A DNA stretch of 64,000 nucleotides from Bradyrhizobium sp. RD5-C2 (GTDB lineage: Bacteria; Pseudomonadota; Alphaproteobacteria; Rhizobiales; Xanthobacteraceae): positions 62,001 to 126,000 of the forward strand of contig NZ_BOVL01000056.1 in the NCBI RefSeq assembly GCF_019972155.1, in the 5' to 3' direction. A program made the translations under genes and the position numbers. The notes beneath the pieces were generated by a model. It was not told where the DNA came from and did no database searches. It was given only the letters and a program-made list of their open reading frames with translations. This document shows positions 49,450-58,345 of the stretch, one piece after another. How positions within the stretch are numbered: position 1 is the first letter of the stretch; each line of letters opens with the position of its first letter.

Positions 49450-50406
49450 ATGAGCCGGTCGCCAGGCGTCGTGCACGCGGACAAGGTTCTCGACGTGCTG
49501 GCCGGAGGCGGGGCGCCATCCGACCTGTCGGCGTCGTGGCGTCGGTCCGGCCATTTGCATGCGCTCGATCCGGCGAGCCGCCTGCCTTCGCATCGTCTCG
49601 GCCAGGCTGAAATCGCCGCTGCACAGCAGCGCCTCGGTGAATTCTTGAAGGTCGCCCAGAGCACGCTCGACCGGCTGTTCCTTGCGGTGGGTGGGGTCGG
49701 CTGTTCAGTGCTGCTCGCGGACCGCGACGGCGTCGTCGTCGACCGGCGCGGTGCGGGCGCCGATGATGCGACGTTCGACGCCTGGGGGCTTTGGACCGGT
49801 GCGGTCTGGAGCGAGAAGTACGAGGGGACCAATGGCATCGGCACCTGCATCGTGGAGAAGCGTCCGCTGTCGATCGACCGCGAGCAGCACTTCTTCACGC
49901 GCAATTCCGGACTGTTCTGCACCACCGCGCCGATCTTCGACGAGCATGGCGAGCTTGCCGCCGCGCTCGATGTTTCCTCTTGCCGGGCAGACCTGACCGA
50001 CGGATTTTCCCGGCTGATCGCGACCACGGTGACGGACGCTGCGCGCGCGATCGAAGCCGAGAATTTTCGCCGTGCGTTTCCTGATGCGCGAATTCTGCTG
50101 ACACCGCGCAGCGAGCGCGCCGTCAATTCGCTGCTCGCGGTCGATCGCGACGATCTCGTGATCGGTGCGACGCGCGCCGCGCGCCGCGCACTCGGCCTCA
50201 ACGCGGCGTCGCTGGCGCGGCCATTGCCGGCGGCCGATCTGATCGGCGAGACGCGCGATGATGGCGGTCTGGCTGCCGCGGAACGTGCAGCGTTGCAGCG
50301 CGCGCTGGCGCGTGCCGGTGGCAACGTGTCGAAGGCCGCCAAGGACCTCGACATGTCCCGCGCCACATTGCACCGCAAGCTCAAGCAGCTCGGCCTGCAC
50401 CGCTAG
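49450..50406 (+). CDS. GAF-Fis regulator (AcoR-like, without the sigma-54 ATPase domain)
   Basis: A 318-residue regulator. The N-terminus (SASWRRSGHLHALDPASRLP) and GAF-type sensor (about 50-195: VGCSVLLADRDGVVVDRRGAG, SEKYEGTNGIGTCIVEKRPLSID) resemble AcoR activators; the C-terminus (275-318) is a Fis-type helix-turn-helix (RALARAGGNVSKAAKDLDMSRATLHRKLKQLGL). The whole AAA+ domain that would contact sigma-54 is absent. GGGGAGGG precedes the ATG. It faces the aldehyde dehydrogenase gene, whose upstream region holds a palindrome at 50475, so it likely regulates this enzyme. Confidence 0.9.
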   Translation: MSRSPGVVHADKVLDVLAGGGAPSDLSASWRRSGHLHALDPASRLPSHRLGQAEIAAAQQRLGEFLKVAQSTLDRLFLAVGGVGCSVLLADRDGVVVDRRGAGADDATFDAWGLWTGAVWSEKYEGTNGIGTCIVEKRPLSIDREQHFFTRNSGLFCTTAPIFDEHGELAAALDVSSCRADLTDGFSRLIATTVTDAARAIEAENFRRAFPDARILLTPRSERAVNSLLAVDRDDLVIGATRAARRALGLNAASLARPLPAADLIGETRDDGGLAAAERAALQRALARAGGNVSKAAKDLDMSRATLHRKLKQLGLHR

Positions 50407-50474
50407 AGCATACCCGAGAGGCCTAGAACCAGCGTCCGAAGCGCTGGCGCGCCTGTGCCAATTTGCGGCGCACT

Positions 50475-50494
50475 CTGTCTCAGATTTGCGACAG
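50475..50494. promoter_or_regulatory. Inverted repeat CTGTC-N10-GACAG upstream of the aldehyde dehydrogenase gene
   Basis: CTGTCTCAGATTTGCGACAG lies 101 bp upstream of the dehydrogenase ATG, in the gap after the GAF-Fis gene. The form TGTCNC-N6-GNGACA is typical of Fis-type activator sites; binding is inferred. Confidence 0.55.
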
Positions 50495-50594
50495 TTCCCC
50501 TGCGGCCCTTGGGGCGGGCCCCTGTTCTGTCCGCCTGATTTGACCGAGCGTCCCGGCCAACGCCGTGTGCATCGGCGTGCCAACGGAGGAACAC

Positions 50595-52112
<1,518 letters not shown>

Positions 52113-52150
52113 TATCCCGGCTGCCCCCGCGCTCGGGGGACGAAGACGAC

Positions 52151-52180
52151 AGGCTTCGGCGGGGTGTCCCGCCGGAGCCT
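52151..52180. promoter_or_regulatory. Stable hairpin between dehydrogenase and DUF779 genes
   Basis: AGGCT-CGGCGGG and CCCGCCG-AGCCT form a 12-13 bp stem with a GTGT loop. No T-run follows, so it probably attenuates or stabilises mRNA rather than ending it; the DUF779 start lies 18 bp further. Confidence 0.6.
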
Positions 52181-52197
52181 GCATTATGGAGGACGAG

Positions 52198-52548
52198 ATG
52201 GCTGACAAGGTGACCGCGACGCCTGCTGCGCTGGAGCTGATTGCCGAGATCATCGCCGATCATGGGCCGGTGCTGTTTCACCAGTCCGGCGGCTGCTGCG
52301 ACGGTTCGTCGCCGATGTGCTATCCGCAAGGTGACTTCCTGATCGGCGATCATGACGTCAATCTCGGCGAGATCGGCGGGGCGCCGTTCTATATCAGCGG
52401 TTCGCAATACGACGTCTGGAAGCACACTGATCTGATCATCGACGTCGTTCCCGGCCGCGGCGGCATGTTCTCGCTCGACAATGGCCGCGAGCGCCGGTTC
52501 CTGACCCGGTCCGAGATCTGCGCGCTGCCGCCGCGCGCGCCGGACTAG
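52198..52548 (+). CDS. DUF779 protein, aldehyde dehydrogenase partner
   Basis: A 116-residue protein of the DUF779 family, usually encoded next to acetaldehyde dehydrogenases. Conserved features are HGPVLFHQSGGCCDGSSPMCYPQGDF with the double cysteine and a third cysteine, and YDVWKHTDLIIDVVPGRGGMFSLDNG. A metal-binding or redox-accessory role is suspected but unproven. The ATG at 52198 has GGAGG a few bases upstream; an earlier in-frame ATG at 52186 carries no such site. Co-expression with the dehydrogenase is likely, across the hairpin. Confidence 0.88.
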   Translation: MADKVTATPAALELIAEIIADHGPVLFHQSGGCCDGSSPMCYPQGDFLIGDHDVNLGEIGGAPFYISGSQYDVWKHTDLIIDVVPGRGGMFSLDNGRERRFLTRSEICALPPRAPD

Positions 52549-52647
52549 GGCGGTCCGGCGTCGATCTGGAACTGGAGGCCATTGTCGCTATACTGCACTG
52601 ATCCAGGGCGAGTCCCGACTCGGCAGCGGATCCGGTGCAAAGCGAAC

Positions 52648-54144
52648 ATGTCTCCGACACCCCCCATCGAAACTCCGCCGCCGATCACGACCGAAGCGTT
52701 CGTCGATGCTAGCGCGGCCGTTGCCCGTCTCGAGGAGATCTACGAGCGCAACACCGGATTCCTGCGCAGTCGCTTCGAGGCCTATGTCAACGGGGTGCCG
52801 TTCACGACGCGGGTGCGGGCGCATTACCCGTTCGTCCGCATCACGACTTCGTCGCATGCCCGGCTCGATTCCCGTCTTGCCTACGGTTTTGTCGCGGGCC
52901 CCGGCGTCCACGAGACCAGCATCACGCGGCCGGATATTTTCCGGACCTACCTCACCGAGCAGATCGGGCTCCTGATCAAGAACCATAACGTGGCGGTCGA
53001 GATCGGCGAGTCCAACGAGCCTATACCGATCCATTTCGCTTACCGGCGCGACATCAATATCGAGGCGGCGCTGACCATCGCCGACAGTTCGGCCTTTACA
53101 AGGTCGCTGCGCGACGTGTTCGACACGCCGGACCTTGCCGCGATGGACGATGCGATCGCCGACGGCACGTTTGAACTGACGCCGGGCACGCCCGAGCCGC
53201 TGGCGCTGTTTCGCGCAGCGCGCGTCGATTACTCGCTGCGCCGGCTCTATCACTACACCGGCACCGATCCGGAGCACTTCCAGAATTTCGTGATCTTCAC
53301 CAACTACCAGTTCTATGTCGACGCCTTCGCGCAATCGAGCCTGCAGCGTCTCGCCGCGGGTGAGGAGGGCCTCGAAGCGTTCGTCGCGCCCGGCAATGTG
53401 ATCACCCACAACGCGCTGGCAGGCGGCGGCACTGTCGGGACGGCATCGGAACGCGTGCCGCAGATGCCGGCGTTTCATCTCGTCGAGCCCGGCTATCGCG
53501 GCATCACCCTGATCAATATCGGGATCGGTCCGTCGAATGCGCGCAACATCACCGATCACGTCGCGGTGCTGCGGCCGCATGCCTGGCTGATGATCGGGCA
53601 TTGCGCCGGCTTGCGCAACACGCAGCGGCTCGGCGATTACGTCCTGGCCCACGGCTATGTCCGCGAGGATCACGTGCTCGATCACGAGCTGCCGCTCTGG
53701 GTGCCGATCCCCGCGCTCGCCGAGATGCAGGTCGCGCTCGAGGAGGCGGTCGGCGAGGTGACCGGGCTCACCGGCTTCGAGCTCAAGCGCTTGATGCGCA
53801 CCGGCACGGTCGCGAGCGTCGACAACCGCAATTGGGAGATCAGCGGGCCACAGGTGATCCGGCGGATGTCGCAATCGCGCTCCATCGCGCTCGACATGGA
53901 ATCGGCGACGATCGCCGCCAACGGCTATCGCTTCCGCGTGCCCTACGGCACGTTGCTCTGCGTCTCCGACAAGCCGCTGCACGGCGAGATCAAGCTGGCG
54001 GGCATGGCGAGCGAGTTCTATCGCCAGCGCGTCGGCCAGCACCTTCAGATCGGACTGAAGGCGCTGGAGCGGCTCAAGCAGCAGGAATCCGAGCGCCTGC
54101 ATTCGCGCAAGCTGCGCAGCTTCGCCGAGGTCGCGTTTCAGTGA
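52648..54144 (+). CDS. amn: AMP nucleosidase
   Basis: A 498-residue enzyme that splits AMP into adenine and ribose 5-phosphate, controlling adenylate levels. The N-terminal regulatory domain (about 20-175) has YVNGVPFTTRVRAHYPFVRITTSSHARLDSRLAYGFVAGPG; the C-terminal nucleosidase domain has GITLINIGIGPSNARNITDHVAVLRPHAWLMIGHCAGLR, SIALDMESATIAANGYRFRVPYGTLLCVSDKPLHGEIKL, including the Glu and Asp of the active site. The ATG at 52648 has only a weak ribosome site (AAAGCG). Length and motifs agree with Amn from E. coli. Confidence 0.95.
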   Translation: MSPTPPIETPPPITTEAFVDASAAVARLEEIYERNTGFLRSRFEAYVNGVPFTTRVRAHYPFVRITTSSHARLDSRLAYGFVAGPGVHETSITRPDIFRTYLTEQIGLLIKNHNVAVEIGESNEPIPIHFAYRRDINIEAALTIADSSAFTRSLRDVFDTPDLAAMDDAIADGTFELTPGTPEPLALFRAARVDYSLRRLYHYTGTDPEHFQNFVIFTNYQFYVDAFAQSSLQRLAAGEEGLEAFVAPGNVITHNALAGGGTVGTASERVPQMPAFHLVEPGYRGITLINIGIGPSNARNITDHVAVLRPHAWLMIGHCAGLRNTQRLGDYVLAHGYVREDHVLDHELPLWVPIPALAEMQVALEEAVGEVTGLTGFELKRLMRTGTVASVDNRNWEISGPQVIRRMSQSRSIALDMESATIAANGYRFRVPYGTLLCVSDKPLHGEIKLAGMASEFYRQRVGQHLQIGLKALERLKQQESERLHSRKLRSFAEVAFQ

Positions 54145-54166
54145 CGCCGTGCCGGGCGCGCGGCGA

Positions 54167-54796
54167 TTACGCCGCGACACTCTTCCACAACTGCATCTCG
54201 GTGCCGATCGCGGCCTTGACCTGCGGCCGCGCCTGAATGCGTCCGAGATAGGCGGCCAGCGGCGGCCATTGCGCCACATCGACGCCGGCGGAGCGAAGCA
54301 ACAGCAGAGCCCAGGCGAGATGCGCGTCCGCTACCGTGAAGCGGTCACCGACCAGAAACTCGCGGTCGGCGAGATGCGCTGATGGCACCGACAAGGTCTG
54401 TCCGATCCTGGCGCGCGGCTTGGCGAGCGATGCATCGTCCTTGTACCAGAAGGTCGGAAACAAAAATCCCTTGTGGATCTCGGTGCCGATGAAGCTGAGC
54501 CATTCCTGCAGGCGGTAGCGGTCCGGATGGCTGGGCGGCGGCGCGAGGCCGAGTTCGGGCTTCAGATCCGCGATGTACTGCAAGACCGCCGCGCTCTCCG
54601 TCAGCCGCTCGCCATTCTCGAGCACCAGCACCGGCACTGCGCCCTTCGGCGCGACGGCGCGGAAGTCGCCGTCATCCTCCAGCACTTTCTTGGTCCAGAG
54701 ATGGACCATGTGGTAGCGCGCGTCGATGCCGGCCTCCATCAGCGCGATCCGGCTGGCGAGCGAGCAGGCCATCGGCCAAAAATAGAGCTCGAGCAT
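54167..54796 (-). CDS. Glutathione S-transferase family protein
   Basis: A 209-residue GST. The thioredoxin-like domain (1-80) has LYFWPMACSLASRIALMEAGID, GAVPVLVLENGERLTESAAVLQYIAD (the cis-proline and the ESAA glutathione-binding loop). The helical domain (90-205) has FLVGDRFTVADAHLAWAL, the GST N-capping motif. S9 near the N-terminus fits beta-class enzymes. It is the second gene of the minus-strand pair with the isochorismatase-like gene, ten bases apart. Substrate unknown. Confidence 0.93.
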   Translation of the reverse strand: MLELYFWPMACSLASRIALMEAGIDARYHMVHLWTKKVLEDDGDFRAVAPKGAVPVLVLENGERLTESAAVLQYIADLKPELGLAPPPSHPDRYRLQEWLSFIGTEIHKGFLFPTFWYKDDASLAKPRARIGQTLSVPSAHLADREFLVGDRFTVADAHLAWALLLLRSAGVDVAQWPPLAAYLGRIQARPQVKAAIGTEMQLWKSVAA

Positions 54797-54806
54797 GGTG
54801 GTGGTC

Positions 54807-55400
54807 TCAGGCGAGGGCGTTGCCGCGCGCGATGATCGCGAAGCGGTCGGACAGTTCGGCGAGCGCGACGTCGTGAATGAGTTTTGCGGCAATCGTGCCA
54901 CCGATGCCGTCGGGCAGGTCGCGGGTGGCGCAGCTGTCGGCATCGATGGTGGTGCGGAAGCCGAGGTCGAGGGCGGCGCGGGCGGTCGAACTCACGCACA
55001 TATGGGTCATGAAGCCGGCGAGCACGAGCTCCTTGCGACCGGTCGCGGCAAGCTGCGCGTTCAGCTCGGTGCCGGCGAAGGCGTTCGGCAATTGCTTCTC
55101 GATCACGATCTCGCCGGAACGCGGCTTGAGCGGCGCGACGATCGCGCCCCGCTCCGCGCTGCGATCGAACAGGCTTCCCGGCGCTCCCTTGTGCGCGATG
55201 TGGATGATCGCAGCGCCGCTTTCCCGCGCGCGGGCGAGCAATGCGGTGGCGCGCGCAATCGCAGGGTTGGCGTCGGGCAGGGCGAGGGGGCCGGCGAGAT
55301 ATTCGTTCTGGATATCGATCAGCACCAGGCAGCTGTCGCCGAGGCGGGGCGGGGTGAGGTCGATACCGGCAAGCTGCATCAAGGTTTTGGCGGCGGTCAT
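54807..55400 (-). CDS. Isochorismatase-family cysteine hydrolase
   Basis: A 197-residue cytosolic hydrolase. The catalytic triad is visible: Asp in CLVLIDIQNEY, Lys in IAHKGAPG, and Cys in AGFMTHMCVSSTARAALDLGF, with the cis-peptide motif nearby. Related enzymes hydrolyse nicotinamide, carbamoyl-sarcosine or similar amides; the substrate cannot be told. The ATG at 55400 is read from the divergent promoter region shared with the LysR gene, so this gene and the downstream GST gene are the likely LysR targets. Confidence 0.92.
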   Translation of the reverse strand: MTAAKTLMQLAGIDLTPPRLGDSCLVLIDIQNEYLAGPLALPDANPAIARATALLARARESGAAIIHIAHKGAPGSLFDRSAERGAIVAPLKPRSGEIVIEKQLPNAFAGTELNAQLAATGRKELVLAGFMTHMCVSSTARAALDLGFRTTIDADSCATRDLPDGIGGTIAAKLIHDVALAELSDRFAIIARGNALA

Positions 55401-55453
55401 GGTCCTGAGAACTCCGGAGGATGCGTCTTGTGAAAATATAGCCGCGGACCCGC

Positions 55454-55498
55454 CTGCCGTTATGCAGGAATATGCAGCCGGTGGCTGCGTTATTGCAG
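55454..55498. promoter_or_regulatory. Paired operator sites for the LysR regulator
   Basis: Two near-identical palindromes, CTGCCGTTATGCAG (55454-55467) and CTGCGTTATTGCAG (55485-55498), have starts 31 bp apart, about three helical turns. They lie in the gap between the divergent isochorismatase and LysR genes, as expected for a LysR-type activator and recognition site pair. Confidence 0.7.
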
Positions 55499-55527
55499 GC
55501 GAGCCTGAGGCGATGTAGCCTGACGCC

Positions 55528-56367
55528 ATGAACTGGGACGACCTTCGCATCATCGCGGCCGTCAGGGACGAGGGCACCTATGCCGGCGCCAGCGCGCGGC
55601 TGCGCATTGACGAGACCACCGTCGGGCGCAGGCTGGCGCGGATCGAGCGCGCGCTGGGGCTGCGTTTGTTCGAGGCCGCCGACGGCGTCCGCAAGCCGAC
55701 CCGGCAGTGCGACGTGGTGCTCGCGCACGTCCAGGCGATGGCCGCGCATGCCGAGGAAATCGGTCGGATCGGCGAGAGCCTGCCCGGGCCCGTCGGGCGG
55801 CTGCGCATCGCTTCCACCAACGCGATCGCGGAGGAAGTGCTGGCGCCGCGCACCAGCGAATTGCTGCGTGCCAATCCGGGCCTCACGCTGCAATTCCTGA
55901 CCTCGAGCGACAACGTCAAGTTCTCGCGCTGGGAGGCCGATCTGGCGATCCGCCTGCGCAAGCCCGACAAGGGCGATTTTGCGATCTCGAAGCTCGCCGA
56001 AGTCAGGCTGTATTTCTTCGAGCCGGTCGCGACGTCAGCGGGAGAGGCGGTGGCGTGTGCCTATCCCGATGAGCTCGGCGGGATTCCGGAAATGCAGTTC
56101 CTGCGCGCGAAGCGGCTTCGTGCGCGCTGCGTGACCGACAATGTTCGGATCATCCGTAGACTGATCCAGTCGCATCAGGCGGTCGGCGTGCTGCCGGAGC
56201 ATAGCTGCGTGGACCTGATGACGGATCGCCGTTTGCGCGCCACGCTGCTGCCGAGGCGGCGCGACGTCTGGCTTCTGGTGCAAAGCCATCTCAAGCGCGA
56301 TGCGGCGACGCGCGTCACCATCGACTGGCTGCGCGCCTGCTTCCAGGATGTCGCGCGCAGCGAGTGA
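55528..56367 (+). CDS. LysR-family transcriptional regulator
   Basis: A 279-residue LysR-type regulator. The winged helix-turn-helix is at 1-60 (MNWDDLRIIAAVRDEGTYAGASARLRIDETTVGRRLARIERALGLRLFEA); the effector-binding domain follows (about 88-275), with GRLRIASTNAIAEEVLAPRTSELL and SHQAVGVLPEHSC. It is divergent from the isochorismatase-like gene, the classical layout for a LysR protein that activates its neighbour. The ATG at 55528 fits the first helix of the domain. Confidence 0.93.
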   Translation: MNWDDLRIIAAVRDEGTYAGASARLRIDETTVGRRLARIERALGLRLFEAADGVRKPTRQCDVVLAHVQAMAAHAEEIGRIGESLPGPVGRLRIASTNAIAEEVLAPRTSELLRANPGLTLQFLTSSDNVKFSRWEADLAIRLRKPDKGDFAISKLAEVRLYFFEPVATSAGEAVACAYPDELGGIPEMQFLRAKRLRARCVTDNVRIIRRLIQSHQAVGVLPEHSCVDLMTDRRLRATLLPRRRDVWLLVQSHLKRDAATRVTIDWLRACFQDVARSE

Positions 56368-56396
56368 GGTGGCGACGGGGAGACGGATTTACCCTC

Positions 56397-56438
56397 CGTC
56401 ATTCCGGGCTCGCGCCAGAGGCGCGCCCCGGAATGACG
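56397..56438. repeat. Dispersed palindromic repeat, short copy
   Basis: CGTCATTCCGGGCTCGCGCC and GGCGCGCCCCGGAATGACG form an imperfect stem of about 19 bp around a short loop. It lies between the convergent LysR and TetR genes and may end both transcripts. Confidence 0.85.
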
Positions 56439-56441
56439 AGA

Positions 56442-57053
56442 TCAAATCGCCGCTTTCAGATTGGCGAAGGCGTCCTGGACATATTTGGTGAGCTGGCGCT
56501 TGCCGCCTTGCTCGAGCCAGGTGTCGACGGCGATGCGCAGTGCGCCGCTCGCGGCCATCGCGACGAGGCGGAGGCGGTCGCGGCGGTCCTTGCCCGGCCA
56601 CAATTCGCACAGCGTCTCGTAGACGACCTGCTCCCGATGCTGGTCGCTCCGATGCTTGCGGGAGCTCAGCACTTCGCTCTCGCGGATCAGGCGCGAAATC
56701 GCAACCGTCCGCGACGTCTGGAAGCGGGCGCACACATCCAGCAAGGCCTCGCGGACGATGTCGATCGGCGCGCCGGCCGCGGCATGGTCACGGATCGATG
56801 CCCTGAGCGCGTCATCATAGCCGGCGATGTGGGCGAGCAGGATGTCGTCCTTGCTCCTGAAATAGTAGAAGAAGGTCCTGCGCGAGATGCCGGCCGCCGC
56901 CGCGATCTCATCCAGCGTCGTCGCATCAAAGCCGTTGGCCAGAAACAGCTCCATGCCGACATCGGCGATGCGTTGCAGCGTCTCGCGGCGATTTCGCTCG
57001 CGCAGGCCTTCGGCTTTTGCAGGCGTCGGGGTTTTCGTCAATGTCTCGGGCAT
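56442..57053 (-). CDS. TetR-family transcriptional regulator
   Basis: A 203-residue regulator. After a short charged arm (1-22) the helix-turn-helix lies at about 23-70 (TLQRIADVGMELFLANGFDATTLDEIAAAAGISRRTFFYYFRSKDDIL). The ligand domain follows, with a C-terminal AMAASGALRIAVDTWLEQGGKRQLTKYVQDAFANLKAAI helix bundle typical of AcrR-like proteins. It diverges from the DUF3313 lipoprotein gene, and two identical palindromes stand in the 204-bp gap, so mutual regulation is likely. The ATG at 57053 is the only good start. Confidence 0.92.
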   Translation of the reverse strand: MPETLTKTPTPAKAEGLRERNRRETLQRIADVGMELFLANGFDATTLDEIAAAAGISRRTFFYYFRSKDDILLAHIAGYDDALRASIRDHAAAGAPIDIVREALLDVCARFQTSRTVAISRLIRESEVLSSRKHRSDQHREQVVYETLCELWPGKDRRDRLRLVAMAASGALRIAVDTWLEQGGKRQLTKYVQDAFANLKAAI

Positions 57054-57209
57054 CGGCCGCTCTTCTCATGAATTGGTCGTCACGACAAAATCGCTTTGTG
57101 GCTTCAGGTTCGCGTGGCCATCGGCGTCAACGCGCGAAGCGGCGCGGTTGGATGCGCGTCATCCGGTCGCAGCCCGCGGTCGCGGCCATAAAACCGCCCA
57201 ACACAATAA

Positions 57210-57242
57210 TTACACCAAGTGTAATAATTACACCAAGTGTAA
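57210..57242. promoter_or_regulatory. Tandem palindromes TTACACCAAGTGTAA
   Basis: Two identical 15-bp palindromes (TTACAC-CAA-GTGTAA) at 57210-57224 and 57228-57242, offset by 18 bp through an exact duplication. They lie 16 bp before the DUF3313 lipoprotein start and 157 bp before the TetR start, a strong candidate operator pair for this TetR protein. Confidence 0.8.
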
Positions 57243-57257
57243 GTCAGTGGGGCCCCA

Positions 57258-58160
57258 ATGACAACCTGCTCGCGCGTAGGCCGGATCAAGCTGATTCCGG
57301 CGGCAGATGGATTCGTGCGCAAGCGCGGGGCACTCTTTCGCGGCTGGGCGGCGGCGAACCTGCTCGGTCTTTTGGTCTCGGGCTGCGCGACGGCGACGCT
57401 GGATCAGGCCGGTTCACTCCGCTCCTACGACAATATGGAGCAATCGGACGGGATGTTGACCCGTTCGAAGCTGCGGGTGAGCAAGGACGAGGTGCTGGCA
57501 GCGAAGACGATCAGGATCGTGCCCACCGTGTTCTCCGACGGAACGTCGGTGCCCTTCACGGCCGTACAGCGCAGGCTCGTCACCAATGCCGCCGACCGCG
57601 CATTGTGTGCGGGCCTGAGCGAACGCTTCTACGTGGTTGCGTCGGAGCCGGCCGACCTGACCGTTCACGCCGTCATCACGCATGTGGTGCCGACCGATCC
57701 GACCGCGGTCGGCGTCTCCAAGGGGGTGTCGGTGGCGAAGACGATTCTGCTGCCCGGCGTGCCGGTGCCCGTTCCGCGCATTCCAGTGGGGCTCGGCAGC
57801 CTGTCGCTTGAAGCCGAGGCGCGCGATCCGGCCGGACAGCAGAAGGCGGCGATGGTTTGGGGCCGTGCGGCGAGTGCCTTCGACAACGGGCGGATGTCGG
57901 AGGAGGGGGATGCATACGGCCTTGCGGCATCGTTCGGCGGCGATTTCAGCCAGATGCTGGTCACCGGCGTGACGCCGTTCGGCGGCGTGCCATCGATGCC
58001 CTCGATGCAGAGGCTGGGCTTCCTGCTCGGCGGCGCGCCGAAATATCCGGCCTGCGAAGCGTTCGGACGCGCACCGGGTCTCGTCGGCATGGTCGGCGAC
58101 AGCGCCGGCGTGCCGCCGGACTGGACCGACAAGGGACCGGTTGCGGCGAAGGTGGAGTGA
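57258..58160 (+). CDS. Lipoprotein of the DUF3313 type
   Basis: A 300-residue envelope protein. A basic N-terminus precedes a hydrophobic stretch and lipobox LLVSGC (about residue 43), so the mature protein should be lipid-anchored; the preceding 37 residues are unusually long for a signal peptide, and a later start may be used. The mature part (LDQAGSLRSYDNMEQSDGMLTRSKLRVS, FSDGTSVPFTAVQRRLVTNAADRALCAGLSERF) resembles DUF3313 lipoproteins. The start ATG at 57258 is close to the tandem palindromes, so the TetR protein probably represses it. Substrate or partner unknown. Confidence 0.75.
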   Translation: MTTCSRVGRIKLIPAADGFVRKRGALFRGWAAANLLGLLVSGCATATLDQAGSLRSYDNMEQSDGMLTRSKLRVSKDEVLAAKTIRIVPTVFSDGTSVPFTAVQRRLVTNAADRALCAGLSERFYVVASEPADLTVHAVITHVVPTDPTAVGVSKGVSVAKTILLPGVPVPVPRIPVGLGSLSLEAEARDPAGQQKAAMVWGRAASAFDNGRMSEEGDAYGLAASFGGDFSQMLVTGVTPFGGVPSMPSMQRLGFLLGGAPKYPACEAFGRAPGLVGMVGDSAGVPPDWTDKGPVAAKVE

Positions 58161-58345
58161 GGCGGCCGGCACGCGTACGAATGTTCGCGTGCACACGGCT
58201 GTAACGGGGCACCGCCGTGGCACAATTCGCGTATCCTGCTCTGCGCGGACTTGCCGCAAAACAGAAGGTGCCAGCACAGACAGATTGCGATAACGTCTGT
58301 TTGCCGTGGTCCATTCGGCCAGCCGTCAACCCGTCGGTGGCGCCA

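Noticed and set aside
52588..54279. 563-codon minus-strand frame over amn
   Set aside because: Shadow of amn: no motif, arginine- and aspartate-rich, no ribosome site; plus strand encodes full AMP nucleosidase.
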